Shown: positions 10,101-21,040 of the stretch, piece by piece
Layout: each line of letters begins with the position of its first letter
Position numbering within the stretch: position 1 is the stretch's first letter
DNA from: Ligula intestinalis
Taxonomy: Eukaryota; Platyhelminthes; Cestoda; Diphyllobothriidea; Diphyllobothriidae
NCBI GenBank assembly: GCA_036362985.1
Contig: JAYGXS010000005.1
Coordinates: 30,071,270 to 30,135,269 of the forward strand
Direction of reading: 5' to 3'
Length of the DNA stretch: 64,000 nt
Made by a program: the position numbers and the translations under genes
The notes under the pieces: generated by a model
Databases searched by the model: none
What the model saw: the letters and a program-made list of their open reading frames with translations, nothing else
What the model was told of the DNA's origin: nothing

Positions 10101-12863
10101 GCATATGCAGTACTATTTTTGATTTAAGGTATATCATGAAATAATATGAATAATTGATGTGCAGCAATTATTCGTATTGTTACACTGTCTTCATTTATTC
10201 TCAGAAAAAAATCGAATGAATGTGCTAGGGGTATGCAACCTTTATAAGAGATAGCCATATTATCCATTAAAAAGAGTACGCAAAACTTCTGGATAGATAT
10301 CCGCTTCAAAGGATCAACGGCAACGGAATAAACATAGAATAATTTAAATTAGCGCCTAAGATGTCATGTGATGATAAAATATATCAACATTTGGCTTAAC
10401 GATGAAACAGAAATACGTTCCCCTTTAAAATTAAGTGTTATATTTGAGGCTGCCTAAATTTTCAAGATCACGCTGATTCTCGGGTGCCGCCTTATCACTT
10501 TTAAATGCACATACGTTTGCTGTATCAAAACATCGAGCTGAAGGGAATTTCACTTCAAACTTATTTCTACAGTTAGAATATGTAGTCACTAAAATGACCA
10601 TTGTTAAATTAGGATAATATTCTAAAGTGTTACGAAACTGAAACTGCCCTGTCGTGTAATTATTGCTATATATCAGTTTTCGCGAATTTTACTTAGGGAA
10701 ATGGAAAATAATGTTGTTTTTATAGGTATGATTGATTATCACGCCACTTTTATTCAATTTTCTTAAATGAGAAAGTTGTTTCTACAATTATTATGATGAA
10801 TATATGCAAGAGTGTTACTCCTGGCAACGAATCAGATGGACTAAATGAAAACAGTTCTGCGCACATAGATTCAACGTAGTTACTCATTAATTGTGAGCGA
10901 AGAAATCGTGCCTCTGAAGGGTTCCCATGCTCGTATTGTGATTTGCAAAAATAGTCAGAGTTTTTTTGATACCTTTTATTTACTTTGTACCAAAACAAAC
11001 CAGTCAGATTAATATCTCCAATCTGCCTATTATCAGGAATCACGTTGCGTGCTTATCCTATTTTTAGGCTGTACCTAATCAGAAATAACTGTTTGATGAC
11101 GACTTTGTGACAAATGTGCATTAGTTTTTGAACTTTCCCCAAAATGGCCTACTGAAATGTCGTTTTTCAGAAATAATACACGGAAAATCTTCCAGACATA
11201 AAGATATATGTTTTGATAGCCTTTGGCTTCTACTGGTAGCTGTCGACTTCCAAATTGACGGAAAATAAATCATCCAAGTGCTTTCACTAGATAGAATATT
11301 ATTCACTGTCACCTTCTTGTTAAATTTCCCAAAAATTAAATTGATAATAACCCTTCCGTCGTTTTTTGTGGGTACTTAACCAAGACTTTCTAGATATAAC
11401 CGAACGGTTTATGCTTAAATATTTCTGCTTTTAGCAAAGCGATGTTCCAGCAAATTCCAAACGTCCTTCAGAATCAACACGAAAGGCTTAGTTCGGAGGT
11501 AACCGAAAGGGTAATACGTTTAAAAATTAATAAAAATGGAGATTTTGTATTACCGGCACGAGAGTTTTTCATACAGGCGACTGGCCGCGGTACAGTTGCA
11601 CATGTTCACAGCAGAATAGTAAATCCACCCGTAGGACGCATTGATGAAATGAGCATACTGACGAAGACGGGAAATATGCAGCCATTGTTTATCGAGAATG
11701 TCCGTGGGAGCTTGTGTTTCGTAGTTTGGCATCTACCAACCGAAAAAAATAACCTAAACTGTCCTGAATTTACCTTATCTGCAATATCCGTACTGACTGG
11801 ATCAGTCTGCTGAAGTACATAATTTGCGTTAACAACCGAGTTCCCGCCAATCCATTGTATTGTCTGCCAGTGTAGAATGAAGAGACCCATTATTATATCC
11901 GATTTTGTAATATCCAGGTCCTGAAAAAACGAGGCGCTTAAATCTCTAGCCTTTGGTACTTTGCAGCATGGCGCCATTATCATACACTTACCGAAAGATA
12001 ATCTGCAAGGGATGCTGCTATTTCGCCAACAGCCATTTTCTTGTCGTCTCGGCTTGGGGGCTTGTAAGTTTTTACAAAAGCTTCGAGGACCTTTGTCCAT
12101 TTTTTCGTTGACAAGCCTCGCATCTTCTGGACAAGCTTTCGTTTTTCTGTCTCTTTCAAGGTAGATTGGTCTTCATAATAAAACACTTCGTAGAATTTGT
12201 ATTTCACGGAACCATTTCGATCGAAGTGCATCACCCAATCCATCGCTTCCAAACAAACAAACACTAAGCATATTCCACTCCAGCACATGACAGACAAATA
12301 CTCGGCTTTTCCAAAGGACTAAAGTAAATAAAGATTTTGTGTGCGAAATTTATAAATTTTAATATCTAAATATACTATACATGTCATTAAATGCATCTTA
12401 TGACAGAAAAATGACTTACATATACTGGTTGACTATGCAGCTCGTGGCTTTGCCATATCGCAAGACAGTAAAAGTCTGCTTCAAAGAGAAGAAAGGCAAG
12501 GTGAAGGCCAATGATATATGGCAGGGCCTTTCGTTTGTTCGTTTGCATCACGGATCCAGTAGCGCTTATCGATAACATCGCGATATATATCAAAATCTGC
12601 ACAAGGCCAATAATGTATGCTGTCAAAAGAATAGCCTTAACTGAGTTGAGAAAAAAAATTGGATACTTTTCCGGTTATATCAGCACCTCTGATCCATTCA
12701 TAGTTAACCAGTACAATAATGCCCGATGGCAGTATCCTATAAGACGTAGATTAATTTTTTTTAATTACAGAGAAAGTCGCAAAATGGCACTTATAGCACT
12801 AGACGTAACAAAGTCATCCTCGGCATATTTCCATGTACGCCTGAATAGTTTTAACGATGGCAT
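762..12863 (-). CDS. DAGL: sn-1-specific diacylglycerol lipase, paralogue 1 (8 exons, 3' end outside window)
   Basis: The product would hydrolyse sn-1 of diacylglycerol to give 2-arachidonoylglycerol at a membrane (known for the family). Exons join as 12863-12769, 12736-12687, 12640-12420, 12318-11992, 11920-11774, 11732-11554, 10006-9850 and 1144-762, giving about 519 residues with every junction in phase. The N-terminus MPSLKLFRRTWKYAEDDFV fits the DAGL pattern of MP, F, R, W and DD just before TM1. About four hydrophobic segments lie in residues 18-145. A cytosolic linker, the conserved ASYGW motif, and a lipase-3 domain with VRGT and GHSLGAG (nucleophile Ser near residue 486) follow. The catalytic Asp and His exons must lie beyond position 1. 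No stops or frameshifts are seen. The start is the first ATG of the conserved N-terminus. The gene lies downstream of paralogue 2 on the same strand. Assignment to the alpha or beta subtype is not possible from what is visible. Confidence 0.88.
2941..3050. repeat. SINE-like family 1, tail-type copy as an inverted pair
   Basis: The left part (2948-2987), read on the minus strand, matches the tail of the copy at 4101-4262: CACAATTGG(G)TC...AAATCTGCCAAA. The right part (3018-3050) is a forward version, TTCAAAATTGGTTCAGC followed by TAAGTTAA. No tRNA-like core is visible between them. Confidence 0.55.
4101..4262 (+). mobile_element. tRNA-derived SINE-like element, family 1
   Basis: The A-box-like TAGCCTAGCGGCTAGAGC at 4119-4136 and the B-box GGTTCAAATCC at 4171-4181 form a degenerate tRNA-type pol III promoter. 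The core is flanked by an inverted repeat: GAGTTGACCCAATTTGT at 4103-4119 and ACAATTGGTCAACTC at 4205-4219. The tail AAGCAAATCTGCCAAAAC recurs at 43.8 kb and, inverted, at 2.95 kb. It does not fold into a complete tRNA, so it is not called a tRNA gene. Confidence 0.7.
7087..7232 (+). mobile_element. SINE-like element, family 2
   Basis: A degenerate tRNA-like head (GGTAGAGTAGTAAACTC, then B-box-like GAGTTCAAATCTC) is followed by a body GGGTATGACTGGCTGACGAC and GGTCTCCCTTTGCTTTG. This body recurs at 40.8, 46.6, 46.8 and 57.2 kb. Confidence 0.6.
9850..10006 (-). CDS. DAGL: DAGL paralogue 1, exon 7 (157 nt)
   Basis: The acceptor is CTTTTTTAG and the donor GTAAGT. NAYLAAFLEMSGL is identical in paralogue 2 exon 59170-59326, and length and phase match. 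A partial copy of the first 35 nt lies upstream in the intron at 10461-10495. Confidence 0.92.
10007..11553 (-). other. Intron 6 of DAGL paralogue 1
   Basis: AT-rich, 1.5 kb. The only recognisable feature is the relic of exon 7 at 10461-10495. Small ORFs inside show no family. Confidence 0.75.
10461..10495 (-). pseudogene. Truncated duplicate of DAGL exon 7
   Basis: On the minus strand these 35 nt match the start of exon 7 (9970-10004) with about 30 identities: ATAAGGCGGCACCCGAGAAT, then CAGCGTGATCTTGAA. The splice acceptor is lost (AAGTG instead of TAG) and similarity ends after about 40 nt. It could not be spliced as a normal exon. Confidence 0.7.
11554..11732 (-). CDS. DAGL: DAGL paralogue 1, exon 6 (179 nt)
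   Basis: The exon begins after CGGTTGGTAG and ends before GTAATA. It carries WLHISRLRQY and the ASYGW motif found in DAGLs. Length and phases equal those of paralogue 2 exon 63193-63371. Confidence 0.9.
11774..11920 (-). CDS. DAGL: DAGL paralogue 1, exon 5
   Basis: The 147 nt are in phase 0 at both ends, with a TTTTTTCAG acceptor and a GTAAAT donor. DLDITKSDIIMGL matches the conserved D-L-D-x2-x-S-D-I-x2-G-L motif of the family. Confidence 0.88.
11992..12318 (-). CDS. DAGL: DAGL paralogue 1, exon 4 (TM4 and cytosolic linker)
   Basis: The 327 nt start and end in phase 0, with a GTAAGT donor. The first part is hydrophobic (VMCWSGICLVFVCLEAMDWV, TM4). The rest is a charged helical stretch rich in Lys that ends at ASLADYLS, matching the cytosolic region before the lipase core. 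Confidence 0.85.
12420..12640 (-). CDS. DAGL: DAGL paralogue 1, exon 3 (TM2-TM3)
   Basis: A strong pyrimidine tract and CTCAACTCAG acceptor precede it, and a GTAAGT donor follows. The 221 nt encode two hydrophobic stretches (around AYIIGLVQILIYIAML and IIGLHLAFLLFEADFYCLAI). They align with TM2 and TM3 of animal DAGLs. Confidence 0.8.
12687..12736 (-). CDS. DAGL: DAGL paralogue 1, exon 2 (50 nt micro-exon)
   Basis: The exon lies between a CTTATAG acceptor and a GTGCTG donor, after a very short intron (32 nt). It completes TM1 (LILPSGIIVLVNYEWI) and keeps phase on both sides (1+48+1 nt). It is supported by phase and hydrophobicity, not by strong sequence conservation. Confidence 0.65.
12769..12863 (-). 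CDS. DAGL: DAGL paralogue 1, exon 1 (start codon, 95 nt)
   Basis: The ATG is read from 12863. It encodes 31 codons plus 2 nt and ends at a GTAATT donor. The pattern MP-x4-F-x-R-x-W-x4-DD-x-V is the conserved DAGL amino terminus. The end of the exon enters the first membrane segment. Confidence 0.75.
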
Positions 12864-14440
12864 TGCCGCACTTGAAGGTAAATTCTAAAAATTAAATATG
12901 CGCACAACCTTGAGAAACTTTTAGTTTTTTCGTACCTCAGGAACAATGGTGAAGAAAAACGAGGTTGGAGACCGATACTCGCACTTAAGGTTTAAAAGGT
13001 AAAATGCCGAAGAAATCCGTGTGAAGCTATACAAAATTAGCAAATAAAAATTACTAATGGGACCATTAACGAAAATCTGGAAAGAATTACAGAAGATGGT
13101 ATTTTGCAATCATCTTGCGCCAGCATCCGTGTTTTACAATTTATGCGTAACATTTATGTTCCTTTTCTCTGCAGAAACCATAATCCAACAAAAACACTGA
13201 TATCTGAACTCAATTTTTCTCAACATTTTTCATGCAGGCGCTACACGCCATGATGGCTTATTTTAGTTGGTATTGTACATGGATCACAACAGCCAGGCTC
13301 TTTTGGTGTATGTCGCTTTATGTTCCACATGCAAAAGAAGTTTTGAGCTGTCTTAGTCCCTGTGCTAATCCTCTGCCCAGACAAATTGTTGGTTTGGAGA
13401 GTGAACTGATGCTCTGGGATAGGAAGGGCGAGTGAAATGCATATGGTCCAATGCACATCCCTCAGTATACCAGATTTATATGTTTTTTATATTCATAGGC
13501 AGGGCTTTTTATGGTTTTGTGGATAAGCAGTGCCCTTTGCATGAGTAGAGGAAGCATAAAATATAAAAATTTTACAATATTAGCCATTCAAAACAATGCA
13601 CTATCTATGATGCATTTTTTTTGTTTGACATAAAGCAGTGCAGGAGAAGAGAAGACCTGGAATTGTTTCAAAAGACTGATCAAAATTTATGATGTAAAAG
13701 ATGATTTTTTGCCAAATTTTATGTCATTTAACCCTTCTTCTTATATTGAAAATTTTGTCGTTTCTCACTTTCTGAGATTTTGTGAAATTAATGACCATGG
13801 CACTCGTTTGCTGAAGAAAACTTTCTGGTGTCTAATTATGTGCGTTAGCGTCTGATCTTATACGGATGATAACACAGGACATTCGTGCAGGAACAGTTGA
13901 TGACATTGTGCTGTTGGTAGACAGGAAGAATAATGGATGCCTTCCAATAGTCAGGAAAGAAACCGTTTGATAGATAGATATGTGTTTATGATGCCATTTT
14001 ACAGGCAATTTTAAAGCGTTGGTAATGTAAAGCTTAGGCACCTTCCGAAACCTCTAAGGCAATAAAAACCTAAAACAAACTCTCTCTTTTGCAGCTTGTA
14101 TTAGTTTTGTTTCAGATTTTGTGTTTTGTCAATAATGGGCGAGATAAGGAGTTTGTTTCAAGTGAAAAAAAAACATGACTTCAAAGGTACGATACAAACC
14201 AAATCTATTAAAAACTGTAGACTGCGTTCTCACATCAGCAGAAGAAAAGTTGCATATCGATTAGGGACATTATATCGGGATAGGGAGGGTATGCACAAGA
14301 ACAGAGGGTTCTCAGTCTTCCTGCAATGGTTGTCGCCAAAAGTTTCGCACTGTCGGCTGAAGGATAAGCAGATTGCGTGCTGCCTCTTCAGCAGCATTGT
14401 ATTCATCATGAGGCCTGGTAGTGCTTAAAGTTCACGAAAG
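12864..14440. other. Sequence 5' of DAGL paralogue 1, no gene recognised
   Basis: It should contain the promoter and 5' untranslated region of paralogue 1, but no clear TATA box or initiator can be chosen in this AT-rich stretch. An open reading frame at 13232-13435 (+) has a membrane-like N-terminus but no family match that I can see. Confidence 0.5.
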
Positions 14441-14924
14441 CCATCAGAGTGAAAGAGAGATTCCACGGAGTCTACACCCAAAATTCGTTAAAGTTGTCGT
14501 GAATGTCAAAAACTAGTGATATCTCCCTTAAACATGGGCTAGCTTTGCTGGGTTTTAATAATTCCGGGCAGCTTATTCCAGATTGATATGGAGTTTACTG
14601 AAAAGAATTGCCTGTGCCTAACTTTGCGTGCCACAGGAAGAAATTAAAACACATCTTGATGACTGAGAGGCTTTAAGGTTTGGCCATTAAAAATTTTAAA
14701 CAGTAAAAAATAGACCATTCTGTAATATACGAAGCCACAGGGAATACAGCTTTATAAGTTCGCACCTTTGTTGGTAGGCTTGTATACGGTGTTCTGAAAT
14801 GAAAGCTCTTCTAGTTACGAAGTGCTGCACCGATTCTATTTTCTTCCGTTCACTAGTGCGCAGAAGACTGAATAGGGACGAGCAGTATTCAAAGCTAGGT
14901 CTCACGTACATAGAGTAAGTAATA
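14440..14924 (-). mobile_element. Non-LTR retrotransposon relic, C-terminal part (CR1/Jockey-like)
   Basis: Minus-strand translation from 14911 gives YVRPSFEYCSS, then RTSERKKIESVQHFVTRRAF. This is the block after the reverse transcriptase thumb of flatworm CR1/Jockey-type elements (VRP.LEYCS...IE.VQ.....). Further similarity is seen in shifted frames down to about 14440. It may be the 3' part of the element at 16.7-18.0 kb. Confidence 0.7.
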
Positions 14925-16700
14925 TATCCGATGAAAGGTCAGAGATTGGGGGACTAAACACACATTTGAGGTTTGTTATTTAGTTCATTGGATTGACTTG
15001 AGGCGCAAAATGATGTTTACTAGAATTTAATTCCGTTCAGATCAGTATAGTGGGAGAAAGAAGAGGCAAAAATGGATGAAATCCAGCGTTTTTTGATATC
15101 CGAGAAATTTCTTATGCTATTAGACGTCACGGGAAAGAACTTCTTGTAAGTGCATGCTGCACTATAAACGAACACTCATGAGGAGCAGGAAATTTTTAGT
15201 TATATTTATTCGCAAAATGGAAAATTTTGTTTCGCATCCTTGATGTTGAGGTCAGTGTTATTAGGGGAAAACGCATTATTTTTGGAAACGGAAGAGTTAA
15301 ATAAGTTTAAAAAATTATATTTTGCGAATTTGGCCAGTTTTGTGCTATAACATTGGGTAATAAATGTGTAAGGCTGTTTCTCGCTATAACCTAAAAAAAT
15401 ATAAATTTTACATATATTTTAAGGGTTGGAGGCAAGGAATTCGAATAAGGACTTTATTTGTGCATAGTAAATAAATCGATTGTGCAGTCAATAAAAAGTT
15501 GAAGACATTTAACATAACACACATTTGGGTGAGTTGTCACGAGACATTGCGATACAGTTTTCCCAAAAATCACCGTTGATTTTATTGCCCCGTTGATCTG
15601 CATTTGTTATCGTAGAACTGAGCGTAGCAATAACCAAATATACTAAAAACTGTTCCGATTTATAAAGAAAGGTTAGTTCTTTCATTTACACTGGAAGATT
15701 TGTCATAATTTATAGGCAATCAATAAAACTGGCCGAAATTTTCCATTCTGATCTTGACTCAATCTGCAAAATAAATAAAGTGCGCAGATATCCGAGGCCA
15801 AAATATATAACTTCAGCCATATTCCAAAAGATAACATGCTGCAAAATTTTTAAAATCATTTTTAGGTATATTCATTCATGAAGTTGGTTGTGGACCCTCA
15901 TTTTTCTCGGAAATGCGTTGACATGTTTTGGTGGTGCAGATACCTCGACACACAAAGAGAGCTGCATAAGAAAAAATGTTTAAGAGCTCGTTATTTAGGT
16001 AAATGCTTTTAAGATATACCTTATTTTGAAGGTTTTGATGAGCTCGTAAAATGAAATCATTATTAATTATCGAATTGACTGAAGCCAGTGAAAATCGTAA
16101 TGTCTTGATTAGAATTTCAAGGAAGATCTGAACCTCTTCGTAATATTAATGTCAAAATAATTGTAAAAAATGTGGCGAAAGGCAACGAAAATGGAACGTT
16201 TACAATTGTACCCGACAATTCTGTTTAAATATATATGTCACTTACCCCATGTCCGCAATGGAGCATAGCAAACGAAAACGTGGTTGCCGTAGTCCAGCAT
16301 TATTCAAGCGATGCATAAACGAATGAAATAACTTGCAGTTCTCGTGAAAACGTGTAAGAATTCATACTAGAAATTTGGGCTCATCGATAACAGTCATACA
16401 ATATATTGCACGTAATATGGAAGCATATGCATTCGAAAACATGACAAAACGATTTATTTCCAACGTAATTTTACTCGTACTGTTTTATTTATTCGGTAGT
16501 TTTGCATACACTGGCTTCCTGTACAAGAAAAACATAAGCTTACCTAATACGTCTGATTTCCATTTTTTTCAAGATTTTCCACTTTGCTAAAATGCTGGTG
16601 TTTCTACAAGACGTTATATTCCCTCATAAATTACAATATGCCCTATTGTGAAGAATGTTCACTACTTTATTGCTGTAGTACTTTGGGGGCCACAGTTTGG
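14925..16700. other. AT-rich segment between two parts of a non-LTR relic
   Basis: No coding or repeat family is recognised. It may be an insertion, because the reverse transcriptase part (16.7 kb) and the C-terminal part (14.9 kb) flank it in the right order and orientation. No terminal repeats were found by eye. Confidence 0.4.
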
Positions 16701-18000
16701 GCTGCGTGTGGGTAAGAGGGAGTTATTTCAAAAAAATGTTGCATTTCATGAGATAGTGCACCTACTGTATTAAAAAGGCTAGTTCTAACCTTTATGGTCT
16801 AAAAATTTCTAAGGATAAATCCGGTGGTTCGGCTTGCTGTCTAGATTATCAGCGCACAGTGCTCTGACAAATTGAGACTTTTAGAGAAGGATATGCACAA
16901 ATCCTTGATAACTCTTGGGGCATTTAGTTTTAGGCTGTCCGGTTGATGATCGTCGCCAAAAACTTTTACGGAACATTGTGCAATGAAAGCAAAAGTTGCC
17001 ATCTGCAACACCACTGGGCGAAGGCCTGAAGATCCTTTTCATCGATTCGAGTACGATGTTGCGATCTGCCGGTTTATATCGATAAGCGACTTTTAAATCA
17101 TCAGCTTACATGAAGGGTCAACCATACTGAAAACAATCTGGAACGTCGAGGACAAAATGGCATATTGGAGCAGCCCAAGTACACTACCCTGTATAACTCC
17201 ACTCCTCACATGCGTGGGGTTGAAGATAACATTGGAAATTATTACTCGTTGTGTGCGAGCATCCTTATAGGAAGATATTAATTTCAGAGGCTTGCTACCT
17301 ATGCCGAAAGAGGTCAGTTTCAGAAGGAGGAGGTTATGATCAACCCGATCAAAGGCCTTAGTTAAATCAAAATCGACTGTATAAAGGGCAAAACCGTTGT
17401 TTCTGAATTGTAGCACATACTCAAAGAAAGAGAGCTGGAAGGTGTCACAAGATCTTTTCTTGATAAATCCATGCTAAGCTGCATTGAGCAGGTTGCTCTC
17501 TATCGAGTGATGCATCATCTTTTTTGATGAAGGTCTCCAAAATCTTCGAGGCTGCCGTAAGTGTATTTATTGGCCTAAAGTTGTCAAATGACGTGGATGA
17601 CCCATGCTTGGGAATAGGCATTATGTGCAATTCTTTCCACAACGAAGGAAAGATGCCACTCTTAAGAGCAAGATTAAATATATTTTACAGAAAAGACGTA
17701 AAACTATGATTCGCTTCAGCTTTGAGAAGGCTATTTGGGACGAATGGCTAAATTCGAGTCACAGAAGGTAAAACTTATTGTTTCGAGGATGGCATTCGTT
17801 CAAGCCCGGACAGCCGGAAGTGCAGCGAACGAGTTTTCAATAAACGCTTTGGAAAGGAACGCATTGAAACTATCGCAGACGATAAAATAATTTCGAGTGG
17901 AAGATTGCTTACCATGAAAGCATGTTTGGTGGCAAAAAAGAGAACGGTTCGATTCAAATTAAATGGGAGGCTTAATTATCCTGTACGGCTTAGTAGTGGC
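16700..18000 (-). mobile_element. Non-LTR retrotransposon relic, reverse transcriptase part
   Basis: Minus-strand pieces, in order: a spacer near 17960-17775; IPKHGSSTSFDNFRPI-x-TLTAA from 17642 (RT motifs 1-2); DFDLTKAFDRVDHNLLLLKL near 17360 (motif A); SGVIQGSVLG near 17210 (motif B); and, from 17101, DDLKVAYRYKPADRNI (the DD of motif C). Several stops and frame changes separate the pieces, so it is dead. The order identifies a CR1/Jockey-superfamily element. Confidence 0.85.
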
Positions 18001-19258
18001 GTAAGGTTGGCCTTCCGGGGTAAGAGCGTCAATTTGTGGGAGATAAGAGCTATTGTAAACGCGAAACCGGTTTCGAGGCATTTCTCTCACTGAAATTCAA
18101 TTCAAAAACTGCGTCTTATATTTGAGACGAGAAGGGCCTCGTGATCGAGTCTTCTAACCCACAGACATTTATTAAGTAAATATATTTCATATTTTAGGCC
18201 AGGAAGGCCTTGCCATGTTCGCTTACTGACAACTATCCGCATAAGAAATACTGGATCCAAAAAGATAAAAAATGTTTTCGAGTGAAAATTCTGTGATCAT
18301 TTTTAATCTCACTGTGCTTAGATACGTTCGTAAGACCAAAATAGCCAACAGTATAGTATGATGGGAAGAATAAACATGGGATACAGTTTGAGCCTTATTT
18401 CTGTAAGAAAGAAATAATGTGATGCAAAACCGCATGTCTATGCGGCCTTTGCATTGATTCGATCCGCGCGAGGCGATAACACTAGCTTAGTCATGTAATT
18501 TAGACCTTAGTTCCGCATAGTGAACTGGACTAACAGCGAAGTATCTTGAAATACTTGGGGTCAAAGAAGCTTGGTGGGACCAAAACACACGGAACTACAC
18601 TTGAATTGAGAAACATGTACCTGCCACGTAGCTCTACACTGTGAGAATGAACACAAGTTCGGTTTGATTGATCAAATCAAATAATAATTCTGTAAACCAG
18701 TTTCCCTTAACTATGTCAGACATATACGACGGCGTCAAAATCCCTCCATAATCCAACTAGGGTTTTAAGAATAATCTAACTATCTTCCAAAAATTTCAGA
18801 TGGCAATAACGTAAACCACGTTTTATATACAGTAAACTGAAAGCCATCTTCTGTACTGACATCGTGTAGTATTCTGAGGGCATCAAATTGGCTATTGACT
18901 AAATGGCCAGATCTTCGTGCGATCCCAATAATTTAATGCAACGCCATTTATAAAACTCTGATGTTTTGGTGATACTTTTTGGCAGGTGCATATAAAGAGG
19001 ATCACATCTTTATACAAACTAAATTTTATGTATATTTGAAACGTTTGAGACGGAGAATGTCCTTGATTACCGCACTATAGATATATATTTTAAGAGGAAC
19101 AGGCAAGAAATGCCCTTGAGGACCCTATTTATGTAACGCAGACAAGGTTATTCTTACAGTTAATGTGCAGTCGGGGGGAGCACATATGATATCATAACAG
19201 AATTTCGAGTGAATTTTCACGGAAAAGAATGAAAACGGTCTAAAGCCAGAAAAATTGT
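18001..19258. other. Intergenic sequence, nothing recognised
   Basis: AT-rich. The ORFs on both strands are short and resemble nothing I know. Part may be the 5' region of the non-LTR relic that ends near 18.0 kb. Confidence 0.4.
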
Positions 19259-21040
19259 TCACAGTGCTGGCAGTAGGAAATCTTGTTGTAAAAGTCGCCT
19301 TTTGTCAAATAAAATCACATCAAGTCTTCTTATAAATTCCGCAATTGTGTCAGCGGAAACCGTCTCGCTTGGTAGCAACTTCCAAGGCCAGACCACGCGT
19401 TGACTGAAGAAATATTTTCGGATGTCTAATCGGGTGCGTTCGTTTGTGACCTTGTAAGGATGGCCACGCAGGTGAGTAGTGGTGGCTAATTGGAAGAAAT
19501 CCTCCAATTGTAGGGAGGAAATGTGGTCCCGGATTATCCGGAATGTCCAGAGCAGGCTGCACTGAACTTTCCTGTAAGAAAGGAAAAATGTCAAGTTTTA
19601 TCAATCTCTCCTGATATGGTTAGTCCCTGAGACCGTCGACCATCTTTGTCGCCCTGCGTTGCAACTGTTCAAGAAGCTCCATATCTTTCTTCAACCACGG
19701 TGTCCAAACTGGCATTCCGTATTCAAGATGTGGTCTCACAAAGGTGTGACTGAGGATATGTCTTACATCTGCGAGCGAAAAGGTAACAGTTTCAATGATG
19801 GCTGTCCGTTTGCCCACTTCTACTATCGGGTTGTCATTGGTTGATAGCATCGTAAACGCCGATCTGGAAAACTCGGACAGTAACTCTACTTTCTACGGTC
19901 CTTCCGTTTATACTGACCCAAGGTTTTCCCTAAGATTTGCACTGTCATTCCGCTGCTTCCTTTGACTGCGGATGAATCCATTAAATATCGTGGGACATAT
20001 TGTAGCTTGTGTTATTAGTTGAGTTCAAAGGCAGTTCTAGTAATTTGTATTTCCTTAAGGCACATATTTCGTTGCGCTTTATATTCGGCAAGTGATGTTG
20101 AATCTTGAGGATTCGCAAACATTTTTCGCTGTCTTTGTTTCTTCTGTATGGTTCTTTTTATCTTCCGGTTAACCCATGGAGGTCTGGCACATGGTCTTAA
20201 TATTTTAATTGGGCAGTGAACTTCAATTAAGCGCTCTACGGTCCCTTGGATATGCTGCCATAATTCATTGGCATAGTTCCTATTTGGCAACCGGTATTTT
20301 GCGGAAGCGATAAGTCTCATTACTTCATAATCGGCTTTTTAAATACTTCTGCACCTCTTTATTTGCGAGTTCAGAGACAGGAGAGAGAACACGCAGGTAA
20401 GAGCAACGGCTTCACTGAATCCAGGTGGCGGTTGCAACTTCACTTCCCTTATGACTCCCTCTCCTTTACTGAAAACGAGATCTAGACAGTTTGGTCGCTG
20501 GCAGTTTCGTGGCCGGGTTGAGAATTCTATTTATTGAACGACATATTCTTCCAAATAAAGCTGTAGTAGTTGAAAGTTGTAAGGTGCTGCCGCGGCGTTT
20601 ACTCCGGGACTCATCCAATCGATGCCAGGAGCGTTGATGACACTCAGGAGTAATAGATTTTCCTGTTTACGGATACCTGTAAGTTAACTTAGCAGTTCCA
20701 CGTCGTCATTTTCGCTGGAGCCGGAACGTTGATAAACATCGCATAGATTGATTGCCGGTTGTTGCCTGATCTTAATCTTGAGCGAAATTATTTAATGTCG
20801 TCGTAGGACTGGGTCGGCGATTACCCTCTGACAATATGAAATTTGATTGGCTACATAAAGTGCCACGCCTCCGCCCATACGTTAATACCTTTCTCAGCGG
20901 AATATTTGATAGCCTTCGATGTTGACTTCGCTGATCCATATTGCTTCGTTCAGCCAAGTCTCTGTCAAGGCAGTTCAATAGCAGAATGCGAAAATCACCC
21001 TTAGAATTTCGCGAGTTAAACTACTTGCAGATATTGCATG
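19259..21040 (-). mobile_element. Non-LTR retrotransposon lacking its reverse transcriptase domain
   Basis: Minus-strand order: endonuclease remnants from about 20990 (TALTETWLN, then MGGGVALYV, then NAPGIDW, then LDLVFSKGEGVIREV); the post-endonuclease linker at 20320-20015 (RPPWVNRKIKRTIQKKQRQR); then directly, within about 170 nt, the C-terminal block at 19850-19259 (FVRPHLEYGMPVWTPWLKKD, LLEQLQRRATKMVDGL, and HLRGHPYKVTNERTRLDIRK). The whole reverse transcriptase, normally several hundred residues between linker and this block, is absent. A frameshift lies near 19600-19620. The C-terminal part is less decayed than the endonuclease. Confidence 0.85.

Noticed and set aside
13232..13435. Plus-strand ORF with a membrane-like N-terminus and an acceptor-like CATTTTTCATGCAG before it
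   Set aside because: No family resemblance, no matching donor or partner exon, and it lies upstream of a gene on the other strand.
13845..13980. Plus-strand stretch of about 45 open codons (ALASDLIRMITQDIRAGTVD and on)
   Set aside because: It looks protein-like by eye but is not flanked by convincing splice sites and matches no family I know.
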